From Candidatus Phascolarctobacterium caballi (GTDB lineage Bacteria > Bacillota > Negativicutes > Acidaminococcales > Acidaminococcaceae): a DNA stretch of 40,132 bases. The position numbers and the translations under genes are program-made. Numbering within the stretch: the first letter of the stretch is position 1; the number at the start of each line of letters is the position of its first letter. Of the stretch, positions 1 to 9,434 are shown in pieces. Below the pieces are notes generated by a model. It was not told the origin of the DNA, searched no databases, and saw only the letters and a program-made list of their open reading frames with translations. Location of the stretch: positions 1-40,132 of the forward strand of contig JAGHTS010000059.1 of assembly GCA_018065225.1 (NCBI GenBank), in the 5' to 3' direction.

Positions 1-327
1 GATAATGTTATAGTTTGTGGCCATGCCCGGGTATTGGCGGCAAAAAAATTAGGATTTGAAGAATTACCCTGTGTGATAGTGACAGATTTGACTGAAGAGC
101 AAATCAGGGCTTACCGGATAGCAGATAATCAGGTGGCGGCATACGCAACATGGGACGAAGAACAACTGCAGGCGGAATTGGATGCTCTCGGTTTGGATTT
201 GAGCGATTATGGATTTGAGATTGGCAAAGAATTGGAAAACAGTGCCGCCGAAATTCAAGTAACGGATTTTGACGACACAGAGTTTGATACAGAATGCCCT
301 TATTGTGGGTTCAGGTTCAACAGATGA
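1..327 (+). CDS. ParB-like N-terminal-domain protein, 5'-truncated at window start; C-terminal zinc-knuckle (CPYCGFRF)
   Basis: Open frame from position 1; DNVIVCGHARVLAAKKLG...LTEEQIRAYRIADNQ is ParB/Srx-like; closely similar to the CDS starting at 39818. Confidence 0.75.
   Translation, partial: DNVIVCGHARVLAAKKLGFEELPCVIVTDLTEEQIRAYRIADNQVAAYATWDEEQLQAELDALGLDLSDYGFEIGKELENSAAEIQVTDFDDTEFDTECPYCGFRFNR
94..180 (+). repeat. 87-bp exact terminal direct repeat, copy 1 (copy 2 at 40046-40132)
   Basis: Identical from gaagagcaaatcagg to gcggaattg; flank upstream diverges. Confidence 0.9.
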
Positions 328-1346
328 AGTATAGTGTTAAATGGAGATTGGCTGATCTGCATCCGGATAAACCAGTGAAGGTATTTACGACCTTCAGTTG
401 TGGCGGCGGCAGTTCAATGGGTTACAAAAGAGCAGGGTTTCAGGTAATCGGAAACTGCGAAATAGACCCCAAAATAAACGAACTGTATCAAAGAAACCAC
501 CACCCAAAGTACAATTTCTGCATGGACATCAGGGAATTGGTTAAAAAGGAAGATTTACCGGAAGAATTATATGGAATAGATATTTTGGACGGTTCGCCAC
601 CCTGCTCCACATTCAGTATGGCAGGTGACAGGGAAAAAGCATGGGGAAAAAAGAAAGTATTTCGCGAGGGACAAAAAGAACAGACCCTTGACGATTTATT
701 CTTTACCTTCCTTGACTTGGTGGAAAAATTAAAACCCAAAGCAGTTGTGGCGGAAAATGTAACAGGATTGCTGAAAGGCAACGCCAAAGGATATGTCAAT
801 CTTATAATTAAGAGATTTAAGGAATTAGGATATAATGTTCAAATATTCCTGCTAAATTCAGCATTTATGGATGTCCCCCAAAGACGTGAGCGTGTATTCT
901 TCATAGCGAACAGAATGGGGTGGCCAAAGCTGAAGATAGAAATAAATGAGCCGGTAATCCCGTTCGGGAAAATAAGAACAAAGGATGGTGGAAGAAAACC
1001 AAAAGAAGGAACCAATACCGAGTGGCTGATTAGGAATGCTGCCAAAGAAACAAATTGCAGTATGATACAAAAGAGGTTAGGGCGAAAGCTTAAATTTTAC
1101 AATCAGACAATCCTGCATGACAATGAAGTGCCAATGACACTGACAGCAGGAACAATACCACTCAGGGCATGTGACGGAACATATTGCACGGTGGAAGACA
1201 TAACCGCAATACAGACATTCCCTGTGGACTATGACTATGGGAAGAGGTCGGCCAATACAGCATGTTATGTATGCGGAATGAGCGTGCCACCCAATATGAT
1301 GGCACATATAGCAGACGTGCTATGGTCACAATGGTTTCAAAAGTAA
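324..1346 (+). CDS. C5-cytosine DNA methyltransferase
   Basis: Motifs FTTFSCGGGSSMGYKRAGF (SAM binding), GSPPCSTFS (catalytic PC), AENVTGLLKG (ENV), PQRRERVFFIA; ATG at 324 preferred over the ORF-track start. Confidence 0.93.
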   Translation: MKYSVKWRLADLHPDKPVKVFTTFSCGGGSSMGYKRAGFQVIGNCEIDPKINELYQRNHHPKYNFCMDIRELVKKEDLPEELYGIDILDGSPPCSTFSMAGDREKAWGKKKVFREGQKEQTLDDLFFTFLDLVEKLKPKAVVAENVTGLLKGNAKGYVNLIIKRFKELGYNVQIFLLNSAFMDVPQRRERVFFIANRMGWPKLKIEINEPVIPFGKIRTKDGGRKPKEGTNTEWLIRNAAKETNCSMIQKRLGRKLKFYNQTILHDNEVPMTLTAGTIPLRACDGTYCTVEDITAIQTFPVDYDYGKRSANTACYVCGMSVPPNMMAHIADVLWSQWFQK

Positions 1347-1386
1347 ATGAAATCATATAATAATAACAAGGCAAAAGGCAGGGCAA

Positions 1387-1713
1387 ATGGTAACAGAAAA
1401 GCAAAAAGCAAATCTCGTAATGTTCAAGAAGGGCGAGAGCAGAGCGAGAGAGTGCGGCAAGAAAGGAAAGAAAGCTTCAGATGAAACCAAAGCCAGAAAG
1501 AAAAGATTAAGGGAAATAGCAGAGATAATGTTCAGGTTGCCGTTGAGGGGTGACGGACAGCAGGTAGAACTGGAAGAGGTCAAGAGCTTGCAAGAGGCGG
1601 CAGCAATGAACATGTCAGTAGCAGAGGCAAGTGTGGCCGCAGTGATACGAAGGGTATTGACAGGCGATATTAAAGCGGCAGAACTGTTGTATAGGATTGT
1701 TGGAGAGATATAA
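1387..1713 (+). CDS. small basic phage protein, possibly terminase-associated
   Basis: Charged N-terminus, position upstream of the packaging genes. Confidence 0.4.
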   Translation: MVTEKQKANLVMFKKGESRARECGKKGKKASDETKARKKRLREIAEIMFRLPLRGDGQQVELEEVKSLQEAAAMNMSVAEASVAAVIRRVLTGDIKAAELLYRIVGEI

Positions 1714-1760
1714 CAGGTCTTTTTATTTTGGCGAGGGGTATGTTTTGGAATTTGGAAGGA

Positions 1761-1798
1761 AGAAAACGCAGACCGGGTTGGGAGTTTTCTTTTTTTTT
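1761..1798 (+). terminator. putative intrinsic terminator
   Basis: AGAAAAC ... GTTTTCT stem followed by a T-run. Confidence 0.45.
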
Positions 1799-1822
1799 CA
1801 CTTCAAGAAAAAGTAGTAAAAA

Positions 1823-2209
1823 ATGACGACAAAAGCAAAGAAAACAACTAAAAAAAGCACAAAAAAAGCAGTTTCGGCGAAAATTAAGGACGAAAATAAG
1901 GCAAAAATCCTTGAAGATTTGATTTGGTCGGAAAAGGAACAGTGCGAAAGTGTTTGTGAAATTAACCGGGGGCTTATATCTCAGTATTGCCGGTTCGCAG
2001 TTATGGCTGACGAACTATCGGCGGATATTGAAAGAGGGATGAGGGAAGGAACGGAAACCCAATCAGGAATCATTGGGAAACTGGACATTTACGAAAAATT
2101 GAACAAACAAGTCCTTTCTCTGTTCAAAGTGTTGGGTCTGAACAGCATTAAAGATAAACTGGCTACTCAAAGAAATCAATTTTTGGCGGCGTTGGAAGAT
2201 GACGATTAA
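1823..2209 (+). CDS. P27-like phage terminase small subunit
   Basis: Lys-rich N-terminus, helical body, located just before HNH and TerL. Confidence 0.6.
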   Translation: MTTKAKKTTKKSTKKAVSAKIKDENKAKILEDLIWSEKEQCESVCEINRGLISQYCRFAVMADELSADIERGMREGTETQSGIIGKLDIYEKLNKQVLSLFKVLGLNSIKDKLATQRNQFLAALEDDD

Positions 2210-2618
2210 ACGACGGTGCAATAACTGCCATGAGTTGTATGAAGGGCGGCATTGCCCGGTATGCAGTAAAAAGTTTGCTGCCAAGTCGGATAAAAGGCGG
2301 TTGGAAAAGGACGAACAACGGCGAATATACAAAAGCCGATTGTGGGAGAAATGCCGGAAGAACGTCCGGCTGAGATACAGCGATTATGATATTTGGCTTT
2401 TGGCGGTGGGGATTAAAAGGGTATGTGCTAAACCATATATTCACCACATAATCCCTCGTGACGAAGACCCGGATTTGACATTCAACCTTGATAATCTGAT
2501 TACGGTTAGCAAAGAAAGCCATGAGCAGATTCACCAATGGTATAAAACTGACCGGGCGGCGGCAATGGCCAGAATCAATAAAGGGATAAAGGAATACAGG
2601 GAGTATGGCGGTAACTAA
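2199..2618 (+). CDS. HNH endonuclease (packaging-associated)
   Basis: CNNCHELYEGRHCPVC zinc motif; IHHIIPRDEDPDLTFNLDNLITVSKESHEQIH HNH signature; adjacent to TerL. Confidence 0.85.
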   Translation: MTIKRRCNNCHELYEGRHCPVCSKKFAAKSDKRRLEKDEQRRIYKSRLWEKCRKNVRLRYSDYDIWLLAVGIKRVCAKPYIHHIIPRDEDPDLTFNLDNLITVSKESHEQIHQWYKTDRAAAMARINKGIKEYREYGGN

Positions 2619-4458
2619 GGAAGATGTATTAGCGGTAGCATTGCCTAAGGAACTGGAAGAGTTTATTGGGGATTATTATGTTGCTTTAACAAAAAGGGCT
2701 GACATAGGATTACTCGGTGAATCAGAGTTTCGGTGCTTTAGGCGGTACGTGCAAATGTACCAAAGCCACATGTACCAATTTGATGGTCAGGGCTTGCGGC
2801 GAATGTTCCGCTTTATAGGACTAATAATATATATAGACGAAGACGGGAAACCTCACCGGCTGAAGTTATATCCTGCACAGAAATTTATGCTGTGTGGGAT
2901 TTTTAGTTATAAGACCGAAGACGGGCGGTATGTAGTCAACGAGGCCAACCTATATGTAGGAAGAAGAAACGGGAAATCATTCCTGTTGGCGGCTTTGCTC
3001 CACTACCTAATGAACGGCACTAAGTATAAGAATGAACGGTTGATATTGGCATCGTGCAAAGGCCAGAATGCCACAATCTGCTTTGGCGAGTTCGCAAACG
3101 CTACAGATACGAACCCTGACCTGAAGGAATTGTACACCAACATTAACCGGACATCTTGCTATGCACGGTCGGGGGTTACCGGCAATACATTGGAAATGTT
3201 CCGGACAGGTGCCGGGGCTAAAAAGACATTGGACGGATTCACCAATAAGGTGGCGGTCATAGACGAAGAGATGCTTTGCGATGAAATAATAACAAAGACG
3301 ATTCAGGGCGGACAAACTTCGTTCCAAGACCGCTTGTTGGTCACAATGTCCACAGCTCAATTCACGGTTGGTGGAGAAAACCACAAGAAATGGATACGGC
3401 TACGCAAGCAACTATATGAGAATGCACTTGCTGACAATCAGTTTCTGTTTTTGGCCGAACCCGACGCAGAAGATTTGGCGGCCAAAGATTATGCCAATAT
3501 AAACCTATGGGGCAAAGCAAATCCGTGTTTGTTGTTTGAAAATGACGGGTACACCATAAAAAAACACATAAAAAAGACATATTTACAAATGGCAAAAGAA
3601 GCGGTCAACAAAAAGGGTTTTGATTTGCAGAATTTCATTACAAAGAATTGTAATGTGTGGTATTCCGCTGAAGAAAGGTCGCTCTGTACCTACGACCAAA
3701 TGAAGGCCTGCGAAGTCAATTATGGATTTGACGACCTCGTGGCGGTCGGGTATGTGAACTGGTATTTAGGAATAGACCTTAGTCAGGTACTGGATTTGTC
3801 AAGCGTGGCCATAATGACATATTACGGGGTGGACGAAGAGGGAAAGATAGTACCGCCGGAAATAACCCCGGCAAAATGGCGACTAATGATACACGTCCTG
3901 AGTTGGTTGCCTAAAAATCGGCTGCAACAACATATTGATACTGACCAATTCAGCTACATGGATTATGTGGACAAGGAATTGTTTCTGTGCACAGGCGGCG
4001 GTGGGGACAACATTGACACAACCCAAATATATGAACACATTGCCAATATGTTAGAAACCAAAGGAATCAACATAGTCACCACCACGGCAGACCCATATAA
4101 CTTTGCCGGGGTGCAGGACAGATTTGACGATATCAGCGAAACGGTTATTCTGCAGAATCAAACGCCTAAGGCATTGAGCCAATATATAGAGGCATTTGGC
4201 AAAGCATGGAAGGATGGCACCATTGCTATCCAAAAGGGCGGGGAAGAAATATTGGAAAAAGCCATGACTAACAGTTTGCTTGTCAGGAATAGCAGCGGCT
4301 ATTATTCAGTGGAAAAAATGACACTCCGGGCAGACAGCAATATCAGAATTGACCCGGTGGATGCCTCGCTGAATGGGTTTATTGCGGCTTATATTGACCA
4401 TAACAAAGCAGAGGCGAGCGGTGATCAGATTGTTGAAGAGTGGCTTAATAATTTATAG
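2605..4458 (+). CDS. terminase large subunit
   Basis: Walker A-like LYVGRRNGKSFLLAAL, Walker B VAVIDEEM, nuclease domain LGIDLSQVLDLSSVA; 617 aa. Confidence 0.93.
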   Translation: MAVTKEDVLAVALPKELEEFIGDYYVALTKRADIGLLGESEFRCFRRYVQMYQSHMYQFDGQGLRRMFRFIGLIIYIDEDGKPHRLKLYPAQKFMLCGIFSYKTEDGRYVVNEANLYVGRRNGKSFLLAALLHYLMNGTKYKNERLILASCKGQNATICFGEFANATDTNPDLKELYTNINRTSCYARSGVTGNTLEMFRTGAGAKKTLDGFTNKVAVIDEEMLCDEIITKTIQGGQTSFQDRLLVTMSTAQFTVGGENHKKWIRLRKQLYENALADNQFLFLAEPDAEDLAAKDYANINLWGKANPCLLFENDGYTIKKHIKKTYLQMAKEAVNKKGFDLQNFITKNCNVWYSAEERSLCTYDQMKACEVNYGFDDLVAVGYVNWYLGIDLSQVLDLSSVAIMTYYGVDEEGKIVPPEITPAKWRLMIHVLSWLPKNRLQQHIDTDQFSYMDYVDKELFLCTGGGGDNIDTTQIYEHIANMLETKGINIVTTTADPYNFAGVQDRFDDISETVILQNQTPKALSQYIEAFGKAWKDGTIAIQKGGEEILEKAMTNSLLVRNSSGYYSVEKMTLRADSNIRIDPVDASLNGFIAAYIDHNKAEASGDQIVEEWLNNL

Positions 4459-4467
4459 GGGGTAAAA

Positions 4468-4773
4468 ATGGTAACAGTTCAACAGGTAAAGGATTATTTA
4501 AGGATTCCTTTTAACGACGACGACACCGCCATTCAGGCGATGCTTGACGCAGGGAATGCTTATTTAGTGAATGCCATAGACGATTGCCTGATTAAGTACA
4601 CCCAAAATGAAGGGTTTAGGAAACAGGCGGATGATTGGATTTTACGCTACTGGATGCCAGTAGCTTATAACGACCGTGAAGGTCAGGGGGCGGAAGGACT
4701 TGGTTATGTTGCCCGGTCTGTGTTGACCCAATTGCAAATGTATGAGGTGGAGGTGCCAAATGATAGCAATTAA
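4468..4773 (+). CDS. head-tail connector (gp6-like)
   Basis: MVTVQQVKDYLRIPFNDDDTAIQAMLDAGNAYL. Confidence 0.75.
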   Translation: MVTVQQVKDYLRIPFNDDDTAIQAMLDAGNAYLVNAIDDCLIKYTQNEGFRKQADDWILRYWMPVAYNDREGQGAEGLGYVARSVLTQLQMYEVEVPNDSN

Positions 4774-5395
4774 GGGCGAATTATTCGAAAGTGAAGAAAT
4801 GACTGCGGTGGCGGAAGAAATCCGCACTACACCGGAAGACGTGGAACTGGTTGTGAACAGTCCCGGTGGGGATGTATTTGTGGGGCTGGATATTGCAAAC
4901 GCAATTTTGAATTGCACACATAAAGTCACAGCCACAGTAGAAACCATTGCTGCAAGTGCGGCGGCGGTAATTGCGGTGGCTTGTGATAAGGTCAAAGTAG
5001 ATAAGAACAGCATTATTATGCTGCACTACTGCTGGACAATAGCAATGGGGGACAAGCAGGAAATGGAGCAACAGGCAAAAGCGATGGAAACCATTGATAA
5101 TGTGCTGTTGTCCATTGTTAGCGAACATTGCAAAGACCCTGAAGGGTTGAAAGCAAGAATGGATGCCGGCGACGTATGGCTGACGGGTGAAGAGTTCGCG
5201 GAATTGTTTGACAACGTAGAACTTGTAGAAATTCAACGTCCGGAAGAAGGGAAAAAGGCGGCTTATGGCGGTCTTGGTGAATATATCGCCAAATTGAGGG
5301 CGGAAATTTCAACACTAAAGGCGGCAAAGGAAGAACCCAAGCCGGAATATAAGATTTCAGAAGAATTGAAGGCACTCTTAGAAGTGAAGATGTGA
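4760..5395 (+). CDS. ClpP-like prohead maturation protease
   Basis: VVNSPGGDVFVGLDIANAI, IAASAAAVIAVACDKV, IMLHYCW; ATG at 4760 begins MIAIKGELF. Confidence 0.88.
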   Translation: MIAIKGELFESEEMTAVAEEIRTTPEDVELVVNSPGGDVFVGLDIANAILNCTHKVTATVETIAASAAAVIAVACDKVKVDKNSIIMLHYCWTIAMGDKQEMEQQAKAMETIDNVLLSIVSEHCKDPEGLKARMDAGDVWLTGEEFAELFDNVELVEIQRPEEGKKAAYGGLGEYIAKLRAEISTLKAAKEEPKPEYKISEELKALLEVKM

Positions 5396-5396
5396 A

Positions 5397-6599
5397 ATGT
5401 TTGAAAAAATAAAAGCATTGTTAAGGGGCCCGGTTACCAAGCATTATCAACACCCAATTGCATTTGGGAGAGGTAGCACAATTAGGGTGGATGCTCATGG
5501 TGACCTGACCTACGCAACATGTATCGAAATCATAAGTAAATATATGGCTCAAATAAAGTGGGGCGTGTATTCCAAAGACAACGTAGAGGCCAAGCGTGCG
5601 GTGTCCCGGTGTAACAGGATGCTCAACTTTCAGCCGTGCGATGGAATCAACGCTTACGATTTTTGGCGGAACATGGAGCAACAGCGACTGGCAAAAGGAA
5701 ACGCATTTGCTTACATCAGGGGAAACAAGCTGATTCCGTTGCAACCGGAACGAATGACTATTTTTTGGGATAATGCCGGATTGTTTGCCGAAAAAAGAAT
5801 TATCTATCAGTATTCAGATGAGGTATCACAGCAAACATTGACCTTCTTACCCGAAGAAATCTTGCATTTCAAGGCCTACAGTGCCAACGGGATTGTAGGA
5901 CGAAGTGCCTTTGACGTCATGGTTGAAACCTTAAAAGCAAACGCCGAAGTGGAAGGAGCCATGCGAGGGGCGGTTAAATCCGGTGTAAGCGGTACCATTG
6001 TTGTGGAATTCACCGCAGATTTGGGCGAACAAAAGAAAAAGGCCTTGCAAGAAAAGGTCATGGAGCGACTGAAAGACAGTGAATCCAAATTCCTGTTGCT
6101 CCCACCGGGAATGAAAGCCGAAGTATTAGGAAATGACATAAGAGCTTACCACGAAACGCTGAAGAATGCCAATATTGAGGCAATCACAGCGTTTTTTGGT
6201 ATTCCGTTGGCTATGGTCAATAAAGGAACCGGGGCGGGTACCGCCACATTCAGCACTAATCAGCTGACGCAGTTCTACAACACCACGGTGCAACCGATTA
6301 TTTGCCATTATGCGGCGGAAATGAATGTCAAATTACTGACAACGGGTGAACAGTTAGCAGGGTGCTATTTTGATAGCTCAAATGATGCCTTTGAATTCTT
6401 GGATGCCCACGCCAAAGCCAGCGTGCTGACGAGCTATGTTGGCGGCGGTGTGCTGACACCCAACGAAGCAAGAACATCTTTGAAATATCCGCGAAGTAAT
6501 GACCCACAGGCGGACAAACTTAACTTCAGAGGCGGCAGCGGTGCCATAGGTGACGGTGCCGGAACTGGGGGGGAAGGAGGTAGACCGAATGGTTCTTGA
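5397..6599 (+). CDS. phage portal protein
   Basis: EQQRLAKGNAFAYIRG, PLQPERMTIFWD, EEILHFKAYSANGIVGRSAFDV, FGIPLAMVN. Confidence 0.93.
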   Translation: MFEKIKALLRGPVTKHYQHPIAFGRGSTIRVDAHGDLTYATCIEIISKYMAQIKWGVYSKDNVEAKRAVSRCNRMLNFQPCDGINAYDFWRNMEQQRLAKGNAFAYIRGNKLIPLQPERMTIFWDNAGLFAEKRIIYQYSDEVSQQTLTFLPEEILHFKAYSANGIVGRSAFDVMVETLKANAEVEGAMRGAVKSGVSGTIVVEFTADLGEQKKKALQEKVMERLKDSESKFLLLPPGMKAEVLGNDIRAYHETLKNANIEAITAFFGIPLAMVNKGTGAGTATFSTNQLTQFYNTTVQPIICHYAAEMNVKLLTTGEQLAGCYFDSSNDAFEFLDAHAKASVLTSYVGGGVLTPNEARTSLKYPRSNDPQADKLNFRGGSGAIGDGAGTGGEGGRPNGS

Positions 6600-6966
6600 C
6601 GTGTTTAAGAATGTCACAATTGACGGAAAAGAATACAAACTGGGATTTCCTAATAAGGTCTTGTACAAGGCCGAAAGAGAATTATCTTGTGGCAATCTTA
6701 TCCGTGTTATGGCGTTTCCCCCACCCAGCATGGGAGACATATTTGTTCTGTTCAAATACGCGTTAATTGGCGGTGGCCATAAATTTACTGAAGAAGAATA
6801 TGACGACCTGTTCAATAATGCGATTGCCGAACTCGGCGGATATGTCGGCGTTTCTGAAATTATTTTAGCGGCGTTAGAACTTGCCGCACCATTGCAAGCA
6901 CAGAAACAAGCACAGAAGCAATCAAAAAAAGCGGAGGCACGGGAGCCGGTAAGTCCTACACCGTAA
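6589..6966 (+). CDS. tail assembly chaperone, G-like frame
   Basis: DVFKNVTIDGKEYKLGFPNKVLYKAERELSCG...; ATG at 6589 after aaggaggtag; ends with A-rich slippery site. Confidence 0.6.
   Translation: MVLDVFKNVTIDGKEYKLGFPNKVLYKAERELSCGNLIRVMAFPPPSMGDIFVLFKYALIGGGHKFTEEEYDDLFNNAIAELGGYVGVSEIILAALELAAPLQAQKQAQKQSKKAEAREPVSPTP
6924..6931 (+). promoter_or_regulatory. candidate -1 ribosomal frameshift site (A AAA AAA G)
   Basis: Heptamer is in the zero frame (TCA AAA AAA GCG); the -1 frame is open through to 7265. Confidence 0.6.
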
Positions 6967-7265
6967 CAGAAGTGTTGGAATCATACGAACCGATTGCACT
7001 GGGAGAACTTAACCTGACGATTGAGCAGTTTGGCGATTACACAATGAGTCAAATCAGTGCTCTGATTAAGGGGCTTAAACGTCGGCAGAAGTACACAGAA
7101 GACCTGTTCGTAATATTCTCCGCACTACCTGTTTATAAGTGCTTTGGGGGTAAAAATGCCCCCACCTATGAAGAACTGACTGCTTATAGGAACGGGGAAA
7201 AGAAACAGTCGGAAATGGATTTTTGGCGTGACGTTCTCACGCAGAAAGGAAAAAAGAAATGTTAA
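6930..7265 (+). CDS. tail assembly chaperone, T-like frame (probable -1 frameshift extension)
   Basis: -1 frame reads SGGTGAGKSYTVTEVLESYEPIALGELNLTIEQFGDY... continuous with ORF 6972-7265. Confidence 0.55.
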   Translation, partial: SGGTGAGKSYTVTEVLESYEPIALGELNLTIEQFGDYTMSQISALIKGLKRRQKYTEDLFVIFSALPVYKCFGGKNAPTYEELTAYRNGEKKQSEMDFWRDVLTQKGKKKC

Positions 7266-8551
7266 AAAGTGAAGAAATCAGACAGGAATTTTTGAACCTG
7301 CAAAACTCTTTGAAAGCGAAAGCTGAGGCAAAGACAGTTGTTACTGAAGACGAGCAAAAGAAACTCGCCGAATTGAAAAAGTCCTTTGAAGATGCTCTTG
7401 CGGCAGAGCAAGCTGAACGGGACAAAATTGATTTGAAAGGGGATTTGAAAATGAACAAAGTTAATGGAAAAATGAATGACCGTGCGATGAAAAACAAAAT
7501 TCTGCGTGCGATTTTGAGGGGTGGTGAAATCACTGATGAAATGAGAGCGAGTGGTTATTTTGCCACAGTTGGCAGTTATGGCCAAATTGGTGTAATTACA
7601 GAAACTATTACTGGTGACCGTGGCGGTTACTTGGTGCCGGAAGAGTTTTTGGATGTTGAACGCAATGGGGAAGGCATTGGCATTGAAGTTCCCTGTCGCG
7701 TAGTTCCTGTAAATAAACCCACAGGCAAGATTCCTACATTTGACGTGACACAAGGTGCTGGTGATGGTAAGTTCCTATATACAATGGATGAATTGGCTGA
7801 AATGACCAAGACCCACGCATTGTTTGGACAGTTGTCCTATACATGTGTTGATAAGGGCGGTATTGTGCCTATCTCTAATAGAGTTTTGGACGATGCAGAC
7901 GCAGATATTGTGGCTATGGTGAGTGAATGCTTTAACACAGCGTCCTTGTACCAAAGGAGTGCTGATGTTTTGACTGCAGTTGAGGGCATTACCAACGTAA
8001 CAACTGAATACCTTGGCAGTGGCAAAACCTTTGGCGATAAAGAGGCAATGAAGGCATTTATTAAGACCATTCGTGCGACCTTAAAAGGAAAGAACCGGGC
8101 ATTTGCAAAGATTGTAATGTGCGATACTGACTTTGCAAAATTGGCTAACTTGCAAATGACCAATGGAGAATACTACTTGAAACCGATGGCTTATGACGCC
8201 AGCCGTTATATGGTAGAAGGTATTGAGGTAATTGCGGTTGACGACAAGTTGTTCACCAAGACGGTATCTGACACTACCACTGTTGGTGGATACTGCTTTG
8301 TCGGCAACTTCAATAAAGCTTGGTACATTAACCGTAAAGGATTGGAATTGGCTGCAAGCAATGAGGCAGGGTTCACCCAAGATGCGTTGCTGGTTCGTGG
8401 AATTAAACGTGGCGTTGCTAAGATATTGGATACTAACGCATTTGTTGTTATTCGTGAAGGTGCAGCACCCACTGCTGGCGGCGAAGGAGGCGGTGGTGAA
8501 GCTGGCGGTGGTGAAGCTGGCGGTGGTGCCGCTGGTGGCAATCCTGGTTGA
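7259..8551 (+). CDS. HK97-fold major capsid protein
   Basis: N-terminal coiled-coil delta-like region, RGGYLVPEEFLDV...IPTFDVTQGAGDGKF...KGGIVPISNRVLDD. Confidence 0.92.
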   Translation: MLKSEEIRQEFLNLQNSLKAKAEAKTVVTEDEQKKLAELKKSFEDALAAEQAERDKIDLKGDLKMNKVNGKMNDRAMKNKILRAILRGGEITDEMRASGYFATVGSYGQIGVITETITGDRGGYLVPEEFLDVERNGEGIGIEVPCRVVPVNKPTGKIPTFDVTQGAGDGKFLYTMDELAEMTKTHALFGQLSYTCVDKGGIVPISNRVLDDADADIVAMVSECFNTASLYQRSADVLTAVEGITNVTTEYLGSGKTFGDKEAMKAFIKTIRATLKGKNRAFAKIVMCDTDFAKLANLQMTNGEYYLKPMAYDASRYMVEGIEVIAVDDKLFTKTVSDTTTVGGYCFVGNFNKAWYINRKGLELAASNEAGFTQDALLVRGIKRGVAKILDTNAFVVIREGAAPTAGGEGGGGEAGGGEAGGGAAGGNPG

Positions 8552-8561
8552 GATTGATTAT

Positions 8562-8594
8562 AAGGGTGGGAATTACCCCACCCTTAATTTTTAG
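8562..8594 (+). terminator. intrinsic terminator downstream of capsid gene
   Basis: AAGGGTGGG-aattac-CCCACCCTT followed by AATTTTT. Confidence 0.8.
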
Positions 8595-8603
8595 GGGGTA
8601 AAA

Positions 8604-8972
8604 ATGGCGTTCAAACGGAATGCTGGACGGTTCGTCCACAAGATAGAACTATATAAGCCGGGGCAAAGTACGAGGGACGAGCTCGGTGGTCTAACTACCG
8701 GTGAACGGACATTGGCTGCTACCGTGTTTTCCATGTGCGAGCAAAAGAGTCAAACCCGGCAGGAAATTCTTGGCGATTATGTTAGCACAGCAACAAGATT
8801 CTTTGTTGTTCCAGATATCAGGACACTGTGCACTGGACTCAACAAAGATTGGGAGATTAAGTATAACGGATTAACCTACAAAATCAACGATATTACGTTG
8901 ATAGACGAGAGTGTACCGTATTATATCCAAATTACGGCCACCGCTCTTAATCCGGACGGGGGTGCAATATGA
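8604..8972 (+). CDS. head closure / stopper protein
   Basis: NAGRFVHKIELYKPGQSTRDELGGLTTGERTLAATVFSMCEQKS, head-tail joining family pattern. Confidence 0.75.
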   Translation: MAFKRNAGRFVHKIELYKPGQSTRDELGGLTTGERTLAATVFSMCEQKSQTRQEILGDYVSTATRFFVVPDIRTLCTGLNKDWEIKYNGLTYKINDITLIDESVPYYIQITATALNPDGGAI

Positions 8973-9421
8973 GATATAGGGTTCCATTCTATTCGGTAGG
9001 CAAAGCGTTGTATGCTGCACTTGCCGAAATTGACGGTACAAAGTGGTTTCAGGCGAGCACAACGCCGGACGAAGTCAAAGCCCAATTCAAAGGGCGGAAT
9101 GAATATTTGTACGGGATAATCGGTTCCATTGCTGCGAATGTTGACGATAACAAGGACGTGGCAATATGGAGAGTGCCGGTTCAGCTGGAATTATATTCCA
9201 GTTACAAAGGCAACAAAGTATTGGCACAGGAAATTGAGGCGGTTGTTAATTACTTCAGTGATGCGGAGAAAACAATCATGGCAGAAAAACTTGCTGCAGA
9301 CGGGTTTTCCTTGATATCGCTGGAAATTAACGATATGTCAATCAACAGCCCGATTGATTCTGATGAGGGCTCATGGACAATGGGTGGTATGCAATTAGTG
9401 ATTTGTATAGGGCAGGTTTAA
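8969..9421 (+). CDS. tail terminator / tail completion protein
   Basis: Size and position between stopper and major tail protein. Confidence 0.55.
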   Translation: MRYRVPFYSVGKALYAALAEIDGTKWFQASTTPDEVKAQFKGRNEYLYGIIGSIAANVDDNKDVAIWRVPVQLELYSSYKGNKVLAQEIEAVVNYFSDAEKTIMAEKLAADGFSLISLEINDMSINSPIDSDEGSWTMGGMQLVICIGQV

Positions 9422-9434
9422 GAGGAGATTAAAA

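Noticed and set aside
8562-8585. AAGGGTGGG/CCCACCCTT as an additional shufflon site
   Set aside because: It lacks CAGGGTGG and forms a standard terminator hairpin with a T-run after the capsid gene.
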